Below are positions 53,738 through 62,616 of a stretch of 64,000 nt of DNA, piece after piece. The notes beneath the pieces are model-generated. The model was not told the origin of the DNA. It saw only the letters and a list, made by a program, of their open reading frames with translations, and did no database searches. Source of the stretch: Cupriavidus sp. (GTDB lineage Bacteria; Pseudomonadota; Gammaproteobacteria; Burkholderiales; Burkholderiaceae); the NCBI GenBank assembly GCA_031180665.1, contig JAPSLP010000016.1, positions 46,904 to 110,903 on the forward strand. The letters are read 5' to 3'. Both the position numbers and the translations under genes were made by a program. Positions within the stretch are counted from its first letter, which is position 1. The number at the start of each line of letters is the position of its first letter.

Positions 53738-55129
53738 ATGATCGAATCCACTCCGCTGCTGACGCAGATCCTCGTGGCGCTGGGCATGGGCCTGGCCGGC
53801 GCCATTGTCTTTGCCGCGATCGGCCTCGTATCTGGCACCGACGAGACCACCACGCTGGCGCCGCTGACGTTGCTGGTCGTGCTGCTCGGCGTACCGCCGG
53901 CCGGCGTGTTCACGTTCTTCCTGGCCGGCGCGGTCGCCAAGCACATGACGCACGCGGTTCCGACCGCTTTGCTCGGCATCCCGGGCGACACCATGGCCAC
54001 GCCGCTGATGCAGGACGCCAACCATCTGCGCAACCTCGGCGTGCCGCATATCGCGCTGCGCAAGATGATTTCCGGCGCCATCGTCGCCGCCTTCTGCGCG
54101 GTGCCTCTGGCCGTGTTGTTCGCCGTGCTGCTGGCCCCGTTCGGCGCCACCATCACCAAGGCGGCGCCGTGGATCTTCGTGGCCGCGGCGCTGGTGATCG
54201 CCTACGCGTCGCCGGGCCGCTGGGCCTCGGTGGCGACGCTGGTGCCGTTCGTGGTGGTGATCGTCGCGCTGCAGACCTTGACCGCGAAATTCGGCGTCAA
54301 GCTGAGCATCAGCTATTTCCTTGGCATCGCGATCGGGCCGCTGATCGCGGACCTGTTCTCGACGCTCTCGCCGGTAGACCGTCCGCGCATGCAGCGCAAG
54401 GAAGCCCGCACCTTTACGCTGGCGCCGGACGTGAAGGGATGGGGCGGCTATTTCCCCAATCCGTTGAAGGTGATGGACCGCACGCAGACCCGCTGGACCA
54501 TCGCGACCGCCGCCATCTCCAGCGCGACCTTCGTGTTCAGCCCGGTGGCGATGACCGTGGTGCTGGGCGAGCTCGTCGGTTCGCGCATCAAGCACGCCTA
54601 TCATCGGCTCACCACGGTGCTCAGCGCGCGCAACGGCGTCACCGAAGCGACCTATATCGCCGAGGCATTGATTCCGCTGATCGCCTTCGGCCTGCCGCTG
54701 AGCCCGGTGGCCGCCGGTCCGGCCGCGCCGCTGTTCAACGCCCCGCCAGTCTTCACGGTCGACGCCGGCAATGGCCAGACCCACAACCTGCACAACCTGC
54801 TGAGCCACTGGGAATTCCTCGGCTACGGCCTGCTGGCGGTGCTGCTCGCCGCGATCGTGTCGTATCCGTTCGCGATGAACTACGCGCGCCGTGCCGCGCT
54901 GTTCGTATCGCGCCGCATCTCGCACGAGGCCATCGTCGCGACCTTCGTCGGGCTGATCCTGGTGATCAGCGTGTGGGAGGGCCAGTTGCTTGGGCTGCTG
55001 GTGATCGTCACGCTCGGCTCGATCGGCGGCCTGCTGTCGCGCGTGCTGGGCTTCAACACCGGCGTGCAGTTCATGGGGTACTACACCGCGGTGCTGACGG
55101 TGCCGGCGCTGATCAAGCTGGCCGGATAA
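53738..55129 (+). CDS. TctA-like permease (putative mevalonate or related carboxylate transporter)
   Basis: The 463-residue protein has about eleven membrane helices. GIPGDTMATPLMQDANHLRNLG may correspond to the PGT-containing loop of TctA permeases, and FGLPLSPVAAGPAAPLFNAPP to the second conserved loop. It is shorter than typical TctA (about 500) and only distantly alike. It follows the small membrane protein by 23 bases in the HMG-CoA reductase operon, so import of mevalonate is a reasonable inference. No receptor gene is adjacent. Confidence 0.7.
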   Translation: MIESTPLLTQILVALGMGLAGAIVFAAIGLVSGTDETTTLAPLTLLVVLLGVPPAGVFTFFLAGAVAKHMTHAVPTALLGIPGDTMATPLMQDANHLRNLGVPHIALRKMISGAIVAAFCAVPLAVLFAVLLAPFGATITKAAPWIFVAAALVIAYASPGRWASVATLVPFVVVIVALQTLTAKFGVKLSISYFLGIAIGPLIADLFSTLSPVDRPRMQRKEARTFTLAPDVKGWGGYFPNPLKVMDRTQTRWTIATAAISSATFVFSPVAMTVVLGELVGSRIKHAYHRLTTVLSARNGVTEATYIAEALIPLIAFGLPLSPVAAGPAAPLFNAPPVFTVDAGNGQTHNLHNLLSHWEFLGYGLLAVLLAAIVSYPFAMNYARRAALFVSRRISHEAIVATFVGLILVISVWEGQLLGLLVIVTLGSIGGLLSRVLGFNTGVQFMGYYTAVLTVPALIKLAG

Positions 55130-55184
55130 GCGTACCGCGAAGCGCCCCGGCGGTTCGCCAGCGTCGCGGCTGGCGAACCGTCCT

Positions 55185-55685
55185 TCACTCCCCTTCCCAA
55201 TAGTCCAGGCTCCCCTCGGCCCGGCCGATATAGGCAAACCCGTTGCCATGGTCGAGCACGCCGAACTTGCCCGAGTCCGGATAGTGGCAAAGCTCCGGCG
55301 CGGTCATCGTGCTGACCGCCAGCACTTTCAGTTCCTGCGTACCGGTATTGATGATCTGATGCGCGGTTTCCGGACCGCCCGCCGGGCAGCAGATCACGTC
55401 GCCCGCGCGTACCGGATGGCGCGCCTGCCCGATGCGCACCTCGCCGCTGCCTTCGACGATGAAGAACATTTCCTCGTTCGCACGATGGCTGTGGAAAGGA
55501 AACACACGCTTGCCGGGCTCGATCACCGTCAGGTTGTAGCCGAGCTTTTGCGAACCCAGCATGCGCCCGATCGGCGCCATGCGGCCGCCGTAGCGGTCGG
55601 CCGGCAGTTCGGCGCCGTATTGGCGGGACAGGTCGGCGAAGTCCAGGTATTGGGCGTCGGCGATGTTGAGGATGGGGTGGGGCAT
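55185..55685 (-). CDS. Cupin-domain protein
   Basis: The 166-residue protein holds one cupin barrel: motif 1 FPFHSHRANEEMFFIVEGSGEVRIG (His residues and Glu as metal ligands) and motif 2 CCPAGGPETAHQIIN (last His ligand). This pattern is typical of metal-binding cupins, either small enzymes or sugar-isomerase-like proteins. It is transcribed toward the end of the TctA-like gene and is not part of that operon. Confidence 0.88.
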   Translation of the reverse strand: MPHPILNIADAQYLDFADLSRQYGAELPADRYGGRMAPIGRMLGSQKLGYNLTVIEPGKRVFPFHSHRANEEMFFIVEGSGEVRIGQARHPVRAGDVICCPAGGPETAHQIINTGTQELKVLAVSTMTAPELCHYPDSGKFGVLDHGNGFAYIGRAEGSLDYWEGE

Positions 55686-55878
55686 GGTTGTCTCCTCACG
55701 CGATCTATCTGCGGGGTGGAAGTCTAGGACATCGCACGGTTGTGGCCCCCGCGCCGAGCCATCGCCATGCGCGAATACGTTTTCAATAAGCCATTCGGCC
55801 AGGAAGCGAGAAGCAGGTGACCCACCGGTCTTTGCGGGCCGCCTCGGAAATCAGGCGATCGTCAGCACGGCGCTACGC

Positions 55879-56718
55879 TTATATCCCACTATGTCGACCG
55901 TCGTCATCGACGCTCGGCTGCCCGAACCGCCACGACAAGCGCTGCGCTGCCGCGCCCAATCGTCGGGCGACTACCCCGTCAAAGCCGCTATCGAAGCTGC
56001 CCGCCGTCCCCATCGCCGCCAGCACCAGCACTACCGTACCGGTGTGGTCGAACACCGGCGCCGCCAACGTATGGATGCCGGGCACCGGCTTGTCGAGCGC
56101 ATCGTCGATGCCTTGCGCGCGAATGCCGGCCAGCTTCGCCGCATAGGCGGTCTTGCCGGCCCCGATGTCCTTCGTCGACGCGCCTGCCATCCGCACCGTT
56201 TCCTGCTGGAGCATTCCGCCGAGCACGTCGTCTGGCAGATGCGCGGCAAACACGCGGCCGATTGCGGTATTCACCAGCGACAGCACCGTGCCGACGCGCA
56301 GGCTGACGTGCTGCGGCCGGGCCGATTCTTCGAGCCGCACGACCGTCGGGCCGAGCGGCCCAAGCACGGCCATCGCAACGCTCAGGCCGGTATTCACGGC
56401 AAGGCCGCGCACTTCCGGCTCGGCCTCGCGCACCGGCGACAGGCGCTGCAGCGCGATCAGCCCCAATTGCAGGGCCAGCGGCCCCGGCACAAAGCGGCCA
56501 GCGGCATCGCGCTCGAGTACGCCGGCTCGCACGAGGCTGACCAGATGCGGAAAGGCCTTGGCCGGCACCATGCCGGCGCCCCTCGCCAATTCGCTCAGGG
56601 CGAGCGGGTTGCCTGAGCGCAGCAGCGCACCGATCAGTTGGGCGCTCGCATCGAGCGCCTGAATGCCGCGCTGCGGCTTGGCTACCGCCTCGTCGCCGGT
56701 TCTGCTGGCATTCGTCAT
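55879..56718 (-). CDS. IclR-family regulator, second of a tandem pair
   Basis: The 279-residue protein has an IclR winged helix (about residues 18-80: LALSELARGAGMVPAKAFPHLVSLVRAGVLERD) and a C-terminal effector domain (SLVNTAIGRVFAAHLPDD; the final APVFDHTGTVVLVLAAMGTAGSF). The ATG lies 3 bases after the stop of a second IclR gene with similar organisation, so the two probably arose by duplication. The catabolic genes on the right are the likely targets. Confidence 0.92.
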   Translation of the reverse strand: MTNASRTGDEAVAKPQRGIQALDASAQLIGALLRSGNPLALSELARGAGMVPAKAFPHLVSLVRAGVLERDAAGRFVPGPLALQLGLIALQRLSPVREAEPEVRGLAVNTGLSVAMAVLGPLGPTVVRLEESARPQHVSLRVGTVLSLVNTAIGRVFAAHLPDDVLGGMLQQETVRMAGASTKDIGAGKTAYAAKLAGIRAQGIDDALDKPVPGIHTLAAPVFDHTGTVVLVLAAMGTAGSFDSGFDGVVARRLGAAAQRLSWRFGQPSVDDDGRHSGI

Positions 56719-56721
56719 GAC

Positions 56722-57495
56722 TCAGCCTTCTCCGCGCAGGGAATCGGCGATCTGCGCCGCGGTTGCCTGCAGCGCACGAGCCAGTTCGCCGCGCCAGCTG
56801 GTGTCGATGGTTGCGGTCGGGCCGATTGCCGTGAGCAGCAGCCGGAGCGCCCCCGCTGCGTCGCGGACGGGCACGCAGAGGCTGCTGACGCCGGGACTCG
56901 GGATATCGATGCTGCGTGCGATGCCGCGACTGCGAACGTCCTCCAGCTCGGCAAGGAACGCGGCGCGATCGGGGCGCGCCGGTAATGCGTCGAACAGCGG
57001 CACCCATTGCGCATCGGGCATGCAGGCGCAATACATGCGGCCGGTCGCGGTGGTCGCCAGCGACATCACGGTGCCGACATGCAGGTTGACGTGCAGCGGC
57101 GCATTGCCCCTTTCGTAGCGCACGATGGTAGGACCCTGCGGGCCCGGCACGCTGACCGCCACGCTACAACCCGTTTGCGCGGTGAGCGCGCCGACGAGGG
57201 GCACCGCGGCGTGCAGGCCGGGATCCAGTTCCAGCCGCATCCGCGCCAGTTGCAGCGCCAGCGGTCCGGGTTCGAAACGGTCGTCGAGATGATCGCGCTT
57301 GATCCAGCCCTGGCGCGTCAGGGAGACGAGGTACGGGTGGGCCTGGGCCGGGACGATGCCCACGGCCGTGGCCAGTTCGGCCGCCGATAGCGGCGATCGC
57401 GCCTGCGCCAGCGCCTGCAGGAAGCGGCCCGCCACATCGACGCTCTGCACGCCGCGCCGCGTCTTCTCCTGTCCCGCCTGCCCTGCCTCGCTCAT
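56722..57495 (-). CDS. IclR-family regulator, first of a tandem pair
   Basis: The 257-residue protein has a winged helix (LSAAELATAVGIVPAQAHPYLVSLTRQGWIKRD) and IclR effector domain (SLATTATGRMYCACMPDAQW). GGAGGGGGCG before the ATG at 57495 defines the start. It shares the unusual GxVPAxAxPxLVSLxRxG recognition-helix pattern with its neighbour, so the two may recognise related DNA or form heteromers. It faces away from the metallo-hydrolase/monooxygenase operon across a 269-base gap. Confidence 0.92.
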   Translation of the reverse strand: MSEAGQAGQEKTRRGVQSVDVAGRFLQALAQARSPLSAAELATAVGIVPAQAHPYLVSLTRQGWIKRDHLDDRFEPGPLALQLARMRLELDPGLHAAVPLVGALTAQTGCSVAVSVPGPQGPTIVRYERGNAPLHVNLHVGTVMSLATTATGRMYCACMPDAQWVPLFDALPARPDRAAFLAELEDVRSRGIARSIDIPSPGVSSLCVPVRDAAGALRLLLTAIGPTATIDTSWRGELARALQATAAQIADSLRGEG

Positions 57496-57764
57496 CGCCC
57501 CCTCCGAAAGCCTGGATATTAATCCAACGACGCTTGGGTGCCGCAATTGCCGCTCGTGGGCTCGCACTCCTCTTTTTATGTTCTAGCCAACAATTTATCC
57601 ATTGACTAACCAAAGGAGACCTCCTACCATCCGTCTACCCCGACAACGCCGCGCGCCCTTCAGCGCGTGGCCAATCCAATAACGAAGGGGCGAGACAGTA
57701 CCCGTGCATTGCCGCTGCGCAATGCCGCCCGCTGCCGCGCCCCGTCACCCACGACGAGGCAAGC

Positions 57765-58724
57765 ATGGCCAAAGCATTCGCATCGCAAGCCGACCTGGAA
57801 GCCAAAAAGGTCACCTTCACCCAGCTATCCGAAAACGCGTACGCCTACACGGCCGAAGGCGACCCGAACTCGGGCGTGATCATCGGTGACGACGGCGTGC
57901 TGATCGTCGACACCACCGCGACACCCGCGATGGCGCAAGACCTGATCGCCAGGATCCGTTCGGTCACTGACAAGCCGATCAAGTACGTGGTGCTGTCGCA
58001 CTACCACGCGGTGCGGGTGCTGGGCGCCTCGGCCTATTTCGCCGAGGGCGCGCAGCAGATCATCGCCAGCCGCGGCACCTACGAAATGATCGTCGAGCGC
58101 GGCGAGGCCGATATGAAGTCGGAAATCGAGCGGTTCCCGCGCCTGTTCGCCGGCGTTGAAACCGTGCCTGGCCTGACCTGGCCGACGCTGGTGTTCGACA
58201 AGGAAATCACGCTGTTCCTCGGCAAGCTCGAAGTGCGCATCGCGCATCTCGGCTCGGGCCACACCAAGGGCGACGCCGTGGTCTGGCTGCCGTCGCAGAA
58301 GGTGCTGTTCTCCGGCGACCTGGTCGAGTACGAGGCAGCCTGCTACTGCGGCGACGCGCAGCTGGCCGAATGGCCCGCCACGCTGGACGCCTTGCAGGCG
58401 CTCGGCGCGGAAAAACTGGTTCCGGGCCGCGGCCCCGCGCTGACCACGCCGCAGCAGGTACGCGAGGGCATCGCCTACACCAAGGACTTCGTCACCACGC
58501 TGTACCGCGCCGGCCAGGAGGCGGTGGCGCAGAACATGGATCTGAAGGCCGCGATGGCGCATACCCGCAAGAGCATGGATCCGAAGTTCGGCCACGTCTT
58601 CATCTACGAACACTGCCTGCCGTTCGACGTGACGCGTGCCTTTGACGAGGCGTCCGGCATCACGCATCCGCGCATTTGGACCGCTCAGCGCGACCAGGAA
58701 ATGTGGGCGGCGCTGCAGGACTGA
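57765..58724 (+). CDS. Metallo-beta-lactamase-fold protein with degenerate metal motif
   Basis: The 319-residue protein keeps the fold pattern GVIIGDDGVLIVDTTA, a His in GSGHTKGDAVVW and a conserved Asp in FSGDLVEY. The signature HxHxDH, however, reads HYHAVR (residues 79-84), with the Asp and last His replaced by Val and Arg. The first two His residues remain. It may bind one metal or act differently from classic hydrolases. It is the first gene of an operon with an FAD monooxygenase (43-base gap), and could open or hydrolyse the oxygenation product. Confidence 0.85.
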   Translation: MAKAFASQADLEAKKVTFTQLSENAYAYTAEGDPNSGVIIGDDGVLIVDTTATPAMAQDLIARIRSVTDKPIKYVVLSHYHAVRVLGASAYFAEGAQQIIASRGTYEMIVERGEADMKSEIERFPRLFAGVETVPGLTWPTLVFDKEITLFLGKLEVRIAHLGSGHTKGDAVVWLPSQKVLFSGDLVEYEAACYCGDAQLAEWPATLDALQALGAEKLVPGRGPALTTPQQVREGIAYTKDFVTTLYRAGQEAVAQNMDLKAAMAHTRKSMDPKFGHVFIYEHCLPFDVTRAFDEASGITHPRIWTAQRDQEMWAALQD

Positions 58725-58767
58725 CGCAGCAGGCTCGGCATCCTAGATGGTGGAAGGAGACAACACG

Positions 58768-60513
58768 ATGACGGTCGACTATCAACGATTGACCTTCGAA
58801 TACCGGCCATGCGCAGAGCAATCGGCGGCCGGCACAGTGCATCCGGTCGTGGTGGCGGGTGCCGGGCCGGTGGGCCTGGCCACCGCGATCGACCTGGCCC
58901 AGCAAGGCATCCCGGTCGTGCTGCTGGACGACGATTGCACGCTGTCGACCGGCTCGCGTGCGATCTGTTTTGCCAAGCGCACGCTGGAGATCTTCGATCG
59001 GCTCGGCTGTGGCGATCGCATGGTCGACAAGGGCGTGCGCTGGAATCTCGGCAAGGTATTCCTGCGCGATCAGATGGTCTATGCATTCGACCTGCTGCCC
59101 GAGAGCGGGCATCGCCGGCCAGCCTTCATCAACCTGCAGCAGTATTACGTCGAAGGCTTCCTGCTCGAGCGCGCGCTCGAACTGCCGAACCTGGAGATCC
59201 GCTGGAAGAACAAGGTGATCGGCATCGAGCGTCCCGATCAGGATCGCCCGGATGCCGCCGCCACGCTGACGGTCGAAACGCCCGATGGCACGTATCCAGT
59301 GCGGGCACGTTATGTCGTCGCCGCCGACGGCGCGCGCAGCCCGATACGGAATCTGCTCGGTCTGGACAGCAAGGGCCGCACCTTCAAGGATCGCTTCCTG
59401 ATCGCGGATATCCGGATGGAAGCGGGCTTTCCAAGCGAGCGCTGGTTCTGGTTCGATCCGCCCTTCCATCCGAATCAATCGGTGCTGCTGCATCGTCAGC
59501 CCGACAACGTCTGGCGCATCGATTTCCAGTTGGGCTGGGACGCGGACCCTGTGCTTGAAAAAACGCCGGAGCGTGTCATCCCCCGCGTGCAGGCCCTGCT
59601 CGGCCCGGATGCCACGTTCGAACTCGAATGGGTCAGCGTCTATACCTTTTCCTGCCTGCGGATGGACAGCTTCCGGCACGGCAACGTCCTATTCGCCGGC
59701 GATTCCGCGCATGGCGTGTCGCCCTTCGGCGCACGCGGCGCCAATAGCGGCGTGCAGGATGCGGACAATCTCGCCTGGAAACTGGCCCATGTATTGCGCG
59801 GCGAGGCGCCTGACGCGCTGCTCGACACCTATGCCAGCGAGCGGGAATACGCGGCCGACGAGAACATCCGCAATTCGACGCGTTCCACGGACTTCATCAC
59901 CCCCAAGAGCCAGGTAAGCCGCGTGTTTCGCGATGCCGTGCTGACGCTGGCGGCCAAGCATCCGTTTGCGCGGACGCTGGTCAATAGTGGACGCCTGTCG
60001 GTCCCCAGCGTGCTGGCTGGCTCGCCGCTGAATACAGCGGACACCGACGCCTTTGCCGGGGCGATGATGCCGGGCGCTCCCTGTGCCGACGCGCCGGTGC
60101 TTGCCGATGGCGCTGACGATTGGCTGTTGTCGCGGCTCGATGGCGGATTCTGCCTGCTGGTCTACGCCAGTCCGGAATCTGTCGACGGACCGGCCGCAAA
60201 GGAGATCGCGACATTGCGCGCGCAGGCCGGTGCGCCACGGGTGGTGTTCGTGTCGCCGGCTGCCGGCTCCGTCGCTTCTGCGGCGGACCCCGCTGTGTTG
60301 GTCGATGTCGAAGGCGTGGTGGCCCAGCGCTACGACGCTGTGCCGGGCACCGCGTATCTGATCCGACCGGACCAGCATGTGTGCGCGCGCTGGCGCGCGG
60401 TCGATGCAGATCGGGTGATGAAAGCCATGGCGCGGGCGCAGGGCAAGAACCTGACACCTCGTGCCGCGACGACTTGCGTTGCATCGGCACAAGCCGAACC
60501 TGTAGCGGCCTGA
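58768..60513 (+). CDS. FAD-dependent aromatic-ring monooxygenase (PheA/TfdB/MhpA-like)
   Basis: The 581-residue flavoprotein has the N-terminal GxGxxG Rossmann motif (VAGAGPVGLATAIDLAQQG), the DG motif AADGARSPIR and the FAD GD motif GDSAHGVSPFGARGANSGVQDADNLAW. A C-terminal thioredoxin-like domain (about residues 445-560) is typical of phenol hydroxylase-like enzymes. It likely hydroxylates an aromatic substrate with NAD(P)H and O2. GGAGA supports the ATG at 58768. Its partners are the metallo-hydrolase upstream and the DUF2783 protein and MFS transporter downstream. Confidence 0.92.
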   Translation: MTVDYQRLTFEYRPCAEQSAAGTVHPVVVAGAGPVGLATAIDLAQQGIPVVLLDDDCTLSTGSRAICFAKRTLEIFDRLGCGDRMVDKGVRWNLGKVFLRDQMVYAFDLLPESGHRRPAFINLQQYYVEGFLLERALELPNLEIRWKNKVIGIERPDQDRPDAAATLTVETPDGTYPVRARYVVAADGARSPIRNLLGLDSKGRTFKDRFLIADIRMEAGFPSERWFWFDPPFHPNQSVLLHRQPDNVWRIDFQLGWDADPVLEKTPERVIPRVQALLGPDATFELEWVSVYTFSCLRMDSFRHGNVLFAGDSAHGVSPFGARGANSGVQDADNLAWKLAHVLRGEAPDALLDTYASEREYAADENIRNSTRSTDFITPKSQVSRVFRDAVLTLAAKHPFARTLVNSGRLSVPSVLAGSPLNTADTDAFAGAMMPGAPCADAPVLADGADDWLLSRLDGGFCLLVYASPESVDGPAAKEIATLRAQAGAPRVVFVSPAAGSVASAADPAVLVDVEGVVAQRYDAVPGTAYLIRPDQHVCARWRAVDADRVMKAMARAQGKNLTPRAATTCVASAQAEPVAA

Positions 60514-60550
60514 CGCGCCTGCATGCGGTAGCGGCCTTCCCCGGTTTTCT

Positions 60551-60576
60551 CCCCTCTCCCGCTTGCGGGAGAGGGG
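60551..60576. repeat. Palindromic intergenic repeat, copy 2
   Basis: A perfect 12-base stem CCCCTCTCCCGC-TT-GCGGGAGAGGGG, followed by further G-rich sequence to about 60589, matches the core of the repeat at 31879-31902. It interrupts the monooxygenase operon before the DUF2783 gene. Confidence 0.8.
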
Positions 60577-60653
60577 CGGGGGAGAGGGCACTCGACGGCA
60601 TGATCCACGACGACGCCAGCGCCCACTGCAAAACACCAAATCCCGGAGACCCC

Positions 60654-60857
60654 ATGCCTCTCACCACCACCCCGAACCTGGGCCGTCCCGACGACTTCTA
60701 CGAGGCCCTGATCGACATGCACCGCGACCTGGACGATGCACAAAGCCAGGCGGCCAACGCCCGCCTGATCCTGCTGCTGGCCAACCATATCGGCGATCAC
60801 GAAACGCTGCTGTCGGCACTGCAATTGGCGCGCGAGGCCGAAACCGCCGCGGCGTGA
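60654..60857 (+). CDS. DUF2783 family small protein
   Basis: The 67-residue helical protein matches DUF2783 by its DDFYEALIDMHRDLDDAQSQ core and ARLILLLANHIGDH. GGAG seven bases before the ATG supports the start. It lies between an FAD monooxygenase and an MFS transporter, and may be an accessory factor of the monooxygenase. Function unknown. Confidence 0.85.
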   Translation: MPLTTTPNLGRPDDFYEALIDMHRDLDDAQSQAANARLILLLANHIGDHETLLSALQLAREAETAAA

Positions 60858-60947
60858 TTCGACCAAGTTCCACGCGCGCCCGCGCCAACGGTTGATACAC
60901 GACGAAATCCACTCCGGACTCACGGTGCAAAAGACACCGGTCCGTTA

Positions 60948-60973
60948 AGGGCGGCTCGCTCCGCCCGCCTTTT
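60948..60973 (+). terminator. Terminator or attenuator before the MFS gene
   Basis: GGGCGG-CTCGCT-CCGCCC followed after GCC by five T residues lies 29 bases before the MFS start codon. It could end the monooxygenase transcript or reduce readthrough into the transporter gene. Confidence 0.65.
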
Positions 60974-61001
60974 TCCTCCTTCCTGCTTTAGGAGACAAAG
61001 C

Positions 61002-62324
61002 ATGTCGCAACTCCACGCGGGCGCCGCGACGCCCCCGCTCGCCCTCGCACACGAAGAAGACGCCCTGCACCAGAAGATCTGGCTGCGAATCGTCCCTTTC
61101 CTGTTCGTCTGCTACGTCATTTCCTTTCTCGACCGCATCAATATCGGCTTCGCGCAATTGCAGATGAAGCACGATCTCGGCTTCAGCGACGCGATGTACG
61201 GACTCGGTGCCGCGGTGTTCTACGTCGGCTATGTGCTGTGCGAAGTGCCAAGCAATATGCTGCTCGCCCGCTTCGGCGCGCGCCGGACGTTCACCCGGAT
61301 CATGCTGCTGTGGGGCGCCGTCTCGGTGGGAATGGCGTTCGTCTCCACACCGGCGCAGTTCTACACGCTGCGTTTCCTGCTCGGCGTATTCGAGGCCGGC
61401 TTCTTCCCCGGCATCGTGCTGTACATGACCTACTGGTTCCCTGCACACCGGCGCGCGGCCGTGATGGCCATCTTCTTCGCCGGCGTCGCGATTGCCGGCG
61501 TATTGGGTGGATTGGTATCCGGCTGGATCATGCGCGATATGGCCGGCGTGATGGGCTTGTTCGGCTGGCAATGGATGTTCGCCATCGAGGGCGCGCCCGC
61601 CGTGCTGCTCGGGCTGATCGCCGCCTGGTATCTGGTCGATCGCCCCGCCGATGCGAAATGGCTGACCGCCCACGAGAAGGCGCTGCTGGCACGGCAACTG
61701 GAAGGCGAGCAAGGCAGCCATGCGGCCCACACGCTGGGCGCCCTGCGCGAAGCGCTGCGCAATCCGAAGCTGTATGTGTTCGCATTCATCTATTTCGCGC
61801 TGACCTGCGGCTCGCTGACACTGAATTTCTGGATGCCGCTGATGATTCGCGATTTCGGCATTACGGATGTCGTGTCGATCAGCTTGTATAGCGTGATTCC
61901 GAATGCCGTGGGCGCTGTCGGCCTGATCCTCATTGCGCGAAATTCAGATCGCACCGGCGAGCGGCACAACCATTTCCTGCTGTGCTGCTGCGGCGGTGCG
62001 CTGGCGCTCGCGCTGCTGACCCTGCGGCTGCCGCATTTCGGCGCGATGCTGGCGATCCTGTCGGTCGCGGCGGTACTGATCTTCGCGGCGCTGCCGATCT
62101 TCTGGTCGCTGCCGCGCAGCTATTTGCCCGGGCATACTGCCGCAACGGGACTCGCGTTCATCAGCAGCGTCGGCATTACCAGCGGGATCGTCAGCCCGTG
62201 GGTGATCGGACAGGTCAAGGTTCAGACCGGCAGCATGGATAACGCGCTGTATTTGTTGGCCGGACTGCTGGTGGCAGCCGGGGTGGTGATGTGGAAGGCC
62301 GTGCCGAGGAATGCGCGGCAGTAA
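61002..62324 (+). CDS. MFS transporter, anion:cation symporter (ACS) family
   Basis: The 440-residue permease has twelve helices. FLDRINIGFAQLQMKHDLGFSDAMYGLGAAVFYVGYVLCEVPSNMLLARFGARR is the ACS-family opening (residues 46-99), and RFLLGVFEAGFFPGIVLYMTYWFP follows. Relatives import aromatic or aliphatic acids such as phthalate, 4-hydroxyphenylacetate or tartrate, which fits the monooxygenase operon just upstream. Its own GGAG precedes the ATG. Confidence 0.93.
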   Translation: MSQLHAGAATPPLALAHEEDALHQKIWLRIVPFLFVCYVISFLDRINIGFAQLQMKHDLGFSDAMYGLGAAVFYVGYVLCEVPSNMLLARFGARRTFTRIMLLWGAVSVGMAFVSTPAQFYTLRFLLGVFEAGFFPGIVLYMTYWFPAHRRAAVMAIFFAGVAIAGVLGGLVSGWIMRDMAGVMGLFGWQWMFAIEGAPAVLLGLIAAWYLVDRPADAKWLTAHEKALLARQLEGEQGSHAAHTLGALREALRNPKLYVFAFIYFALTCGSLTLNFWMPLMIRDFGITDVVSISLYSVIPNAVGAVGLILIARNSDRTGERHNHFLLCCCGGALALALLTLRLPHFGAMLAILSVAAVLIFAALPIFWSLPRSYLPGHTAATGLAFISSVGITSGIVSPWVIGQVKVQTGSMDNALYLLAGLLVAAGVVMWKAVPRNARQ

Positions 62325-62616
62325 TCGCCGCCATTTCGGCAGGAATTGCCATCTCGGCGATTGGCCGCTTTGCCTCCAGGTAATCCTTCAACTAGAAGAT
62401 CGATCACGCGTGTCTTTGCCCGCCGAAGATTGTTGCCGTTCGCTCAACATACTGTACGCCCCCGCGAATCTACTGCCACTCGCTCCTCCTGCCTAGACTG
62501 CGTTGCAACGATGGTTGCACCAAGCGTGCGACGGTCGAGGAAGATGTCCGCACAACGAACCGGACCTCGCCTGCCGCATCGTGCGGCTTACCACCCATTC
62601 GACAGGACTACAGAAA

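Noticed and set aside
60514..60653. Riboswitch in the gap before the DUF2783 gene
   Set aside because: The only structure is the dispersed palindromic repeat; no known aptamer pattern is visible.
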